Shown piece by piece: positions 14,411 through 14,418 of a stretch of DNA of 14,418 nucleotides. Origin of the DNA: Alphaproteobacteria bacterium. GTDB lineage: Bacteria > Pseudomonadota > Alphaproteobacteria > RUG11792. How positions within the stretch are numbered: position 1 is the stretch's first letter; each line of letters opens with the position of its first letter. Position numbers and translations under genes: made by a program. The notes under the pieces were generated by a model, which searched no databases, was not told where the DNA came from, and saw only the letters and a program-made list of their open reading frames with translations. The stretch is from positions 1-14,418 of the forward strand of contig BNWD01000016.1 of NCBI GenBank assembly GCA_025998575.1, given 5' to 3'.

Positions 14411-14418
14411 AGCACCTC

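Noticed and set aside
1..14418. CRISPR array or rRNA genes.
   Set aside because: No regularly spaced repeat set and no rRNA-like conserved segments were seen on either strand.

Overview
The window comes from an AT-rich bacterial genome. The best anchor is a tRNA-Leu(UAG) about 50 bases upstream of tig (trigger factor), an arrangement familiar from Alphaproteobacteria. Low GC, many broken genes, several signal-peptide proteins and no functional family beyond MFS and tig suggest a host-associated or intracellular alphaproteobacterium of the Holosporales/Rickettsiales kind. That placement is inference; nothing here fixes the genus.

Layout. Bases 34-3954 (+) encode a 1306-residue, cysteine-rich secreted protein of unknown family. 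It faces an MFS transporter (4233-5492, -) that has its own promoter and terminator. From 5553 to 9135 lies a patchwork: a structured leader, a 66-residue gene overlapping a decayed partner, a 119-residue hypothetical gene, and broken copies of a small secreted protein with the motif MPWGAHGW. Bases 9136-10693 hold a promoter, tRNA-Leu and tig, the only clearly conserved housekeeping block. From 10694 to the end there is almost no intact gene: a 1.6 kb AT-rich stretch with short coding remnants, a minus-strand pseudogene that still has a promoter, hairpin and Shine-Dalgarno site, inverted and direct repeats, and colliding fragments of the secreted-protein families.

The unifying theme is two families of unrecognised exported proteins. 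One shares a ribosome-binding-site plus signal-peptide module (LRK-LLLAIPC type): intact at 34, as fragments at 13534 (+) and 13882 (-). The other is the MPWGAHGW family, with three copies (6468, 7170, and 14410 on the minus strand), all disrupted. Two MPWGAHGW copies are followed by a homologous KKPxG(Y/H)Y segment, and in one of them a LAIP-type signal peptide comes next on the same strand. This suggests a duplicated, now decaying multigene cassette for secreted proteins of which the giant protein at 34-3954 may be a surviving member. All family relations were found by eye inside this window; no database comparison was possible.
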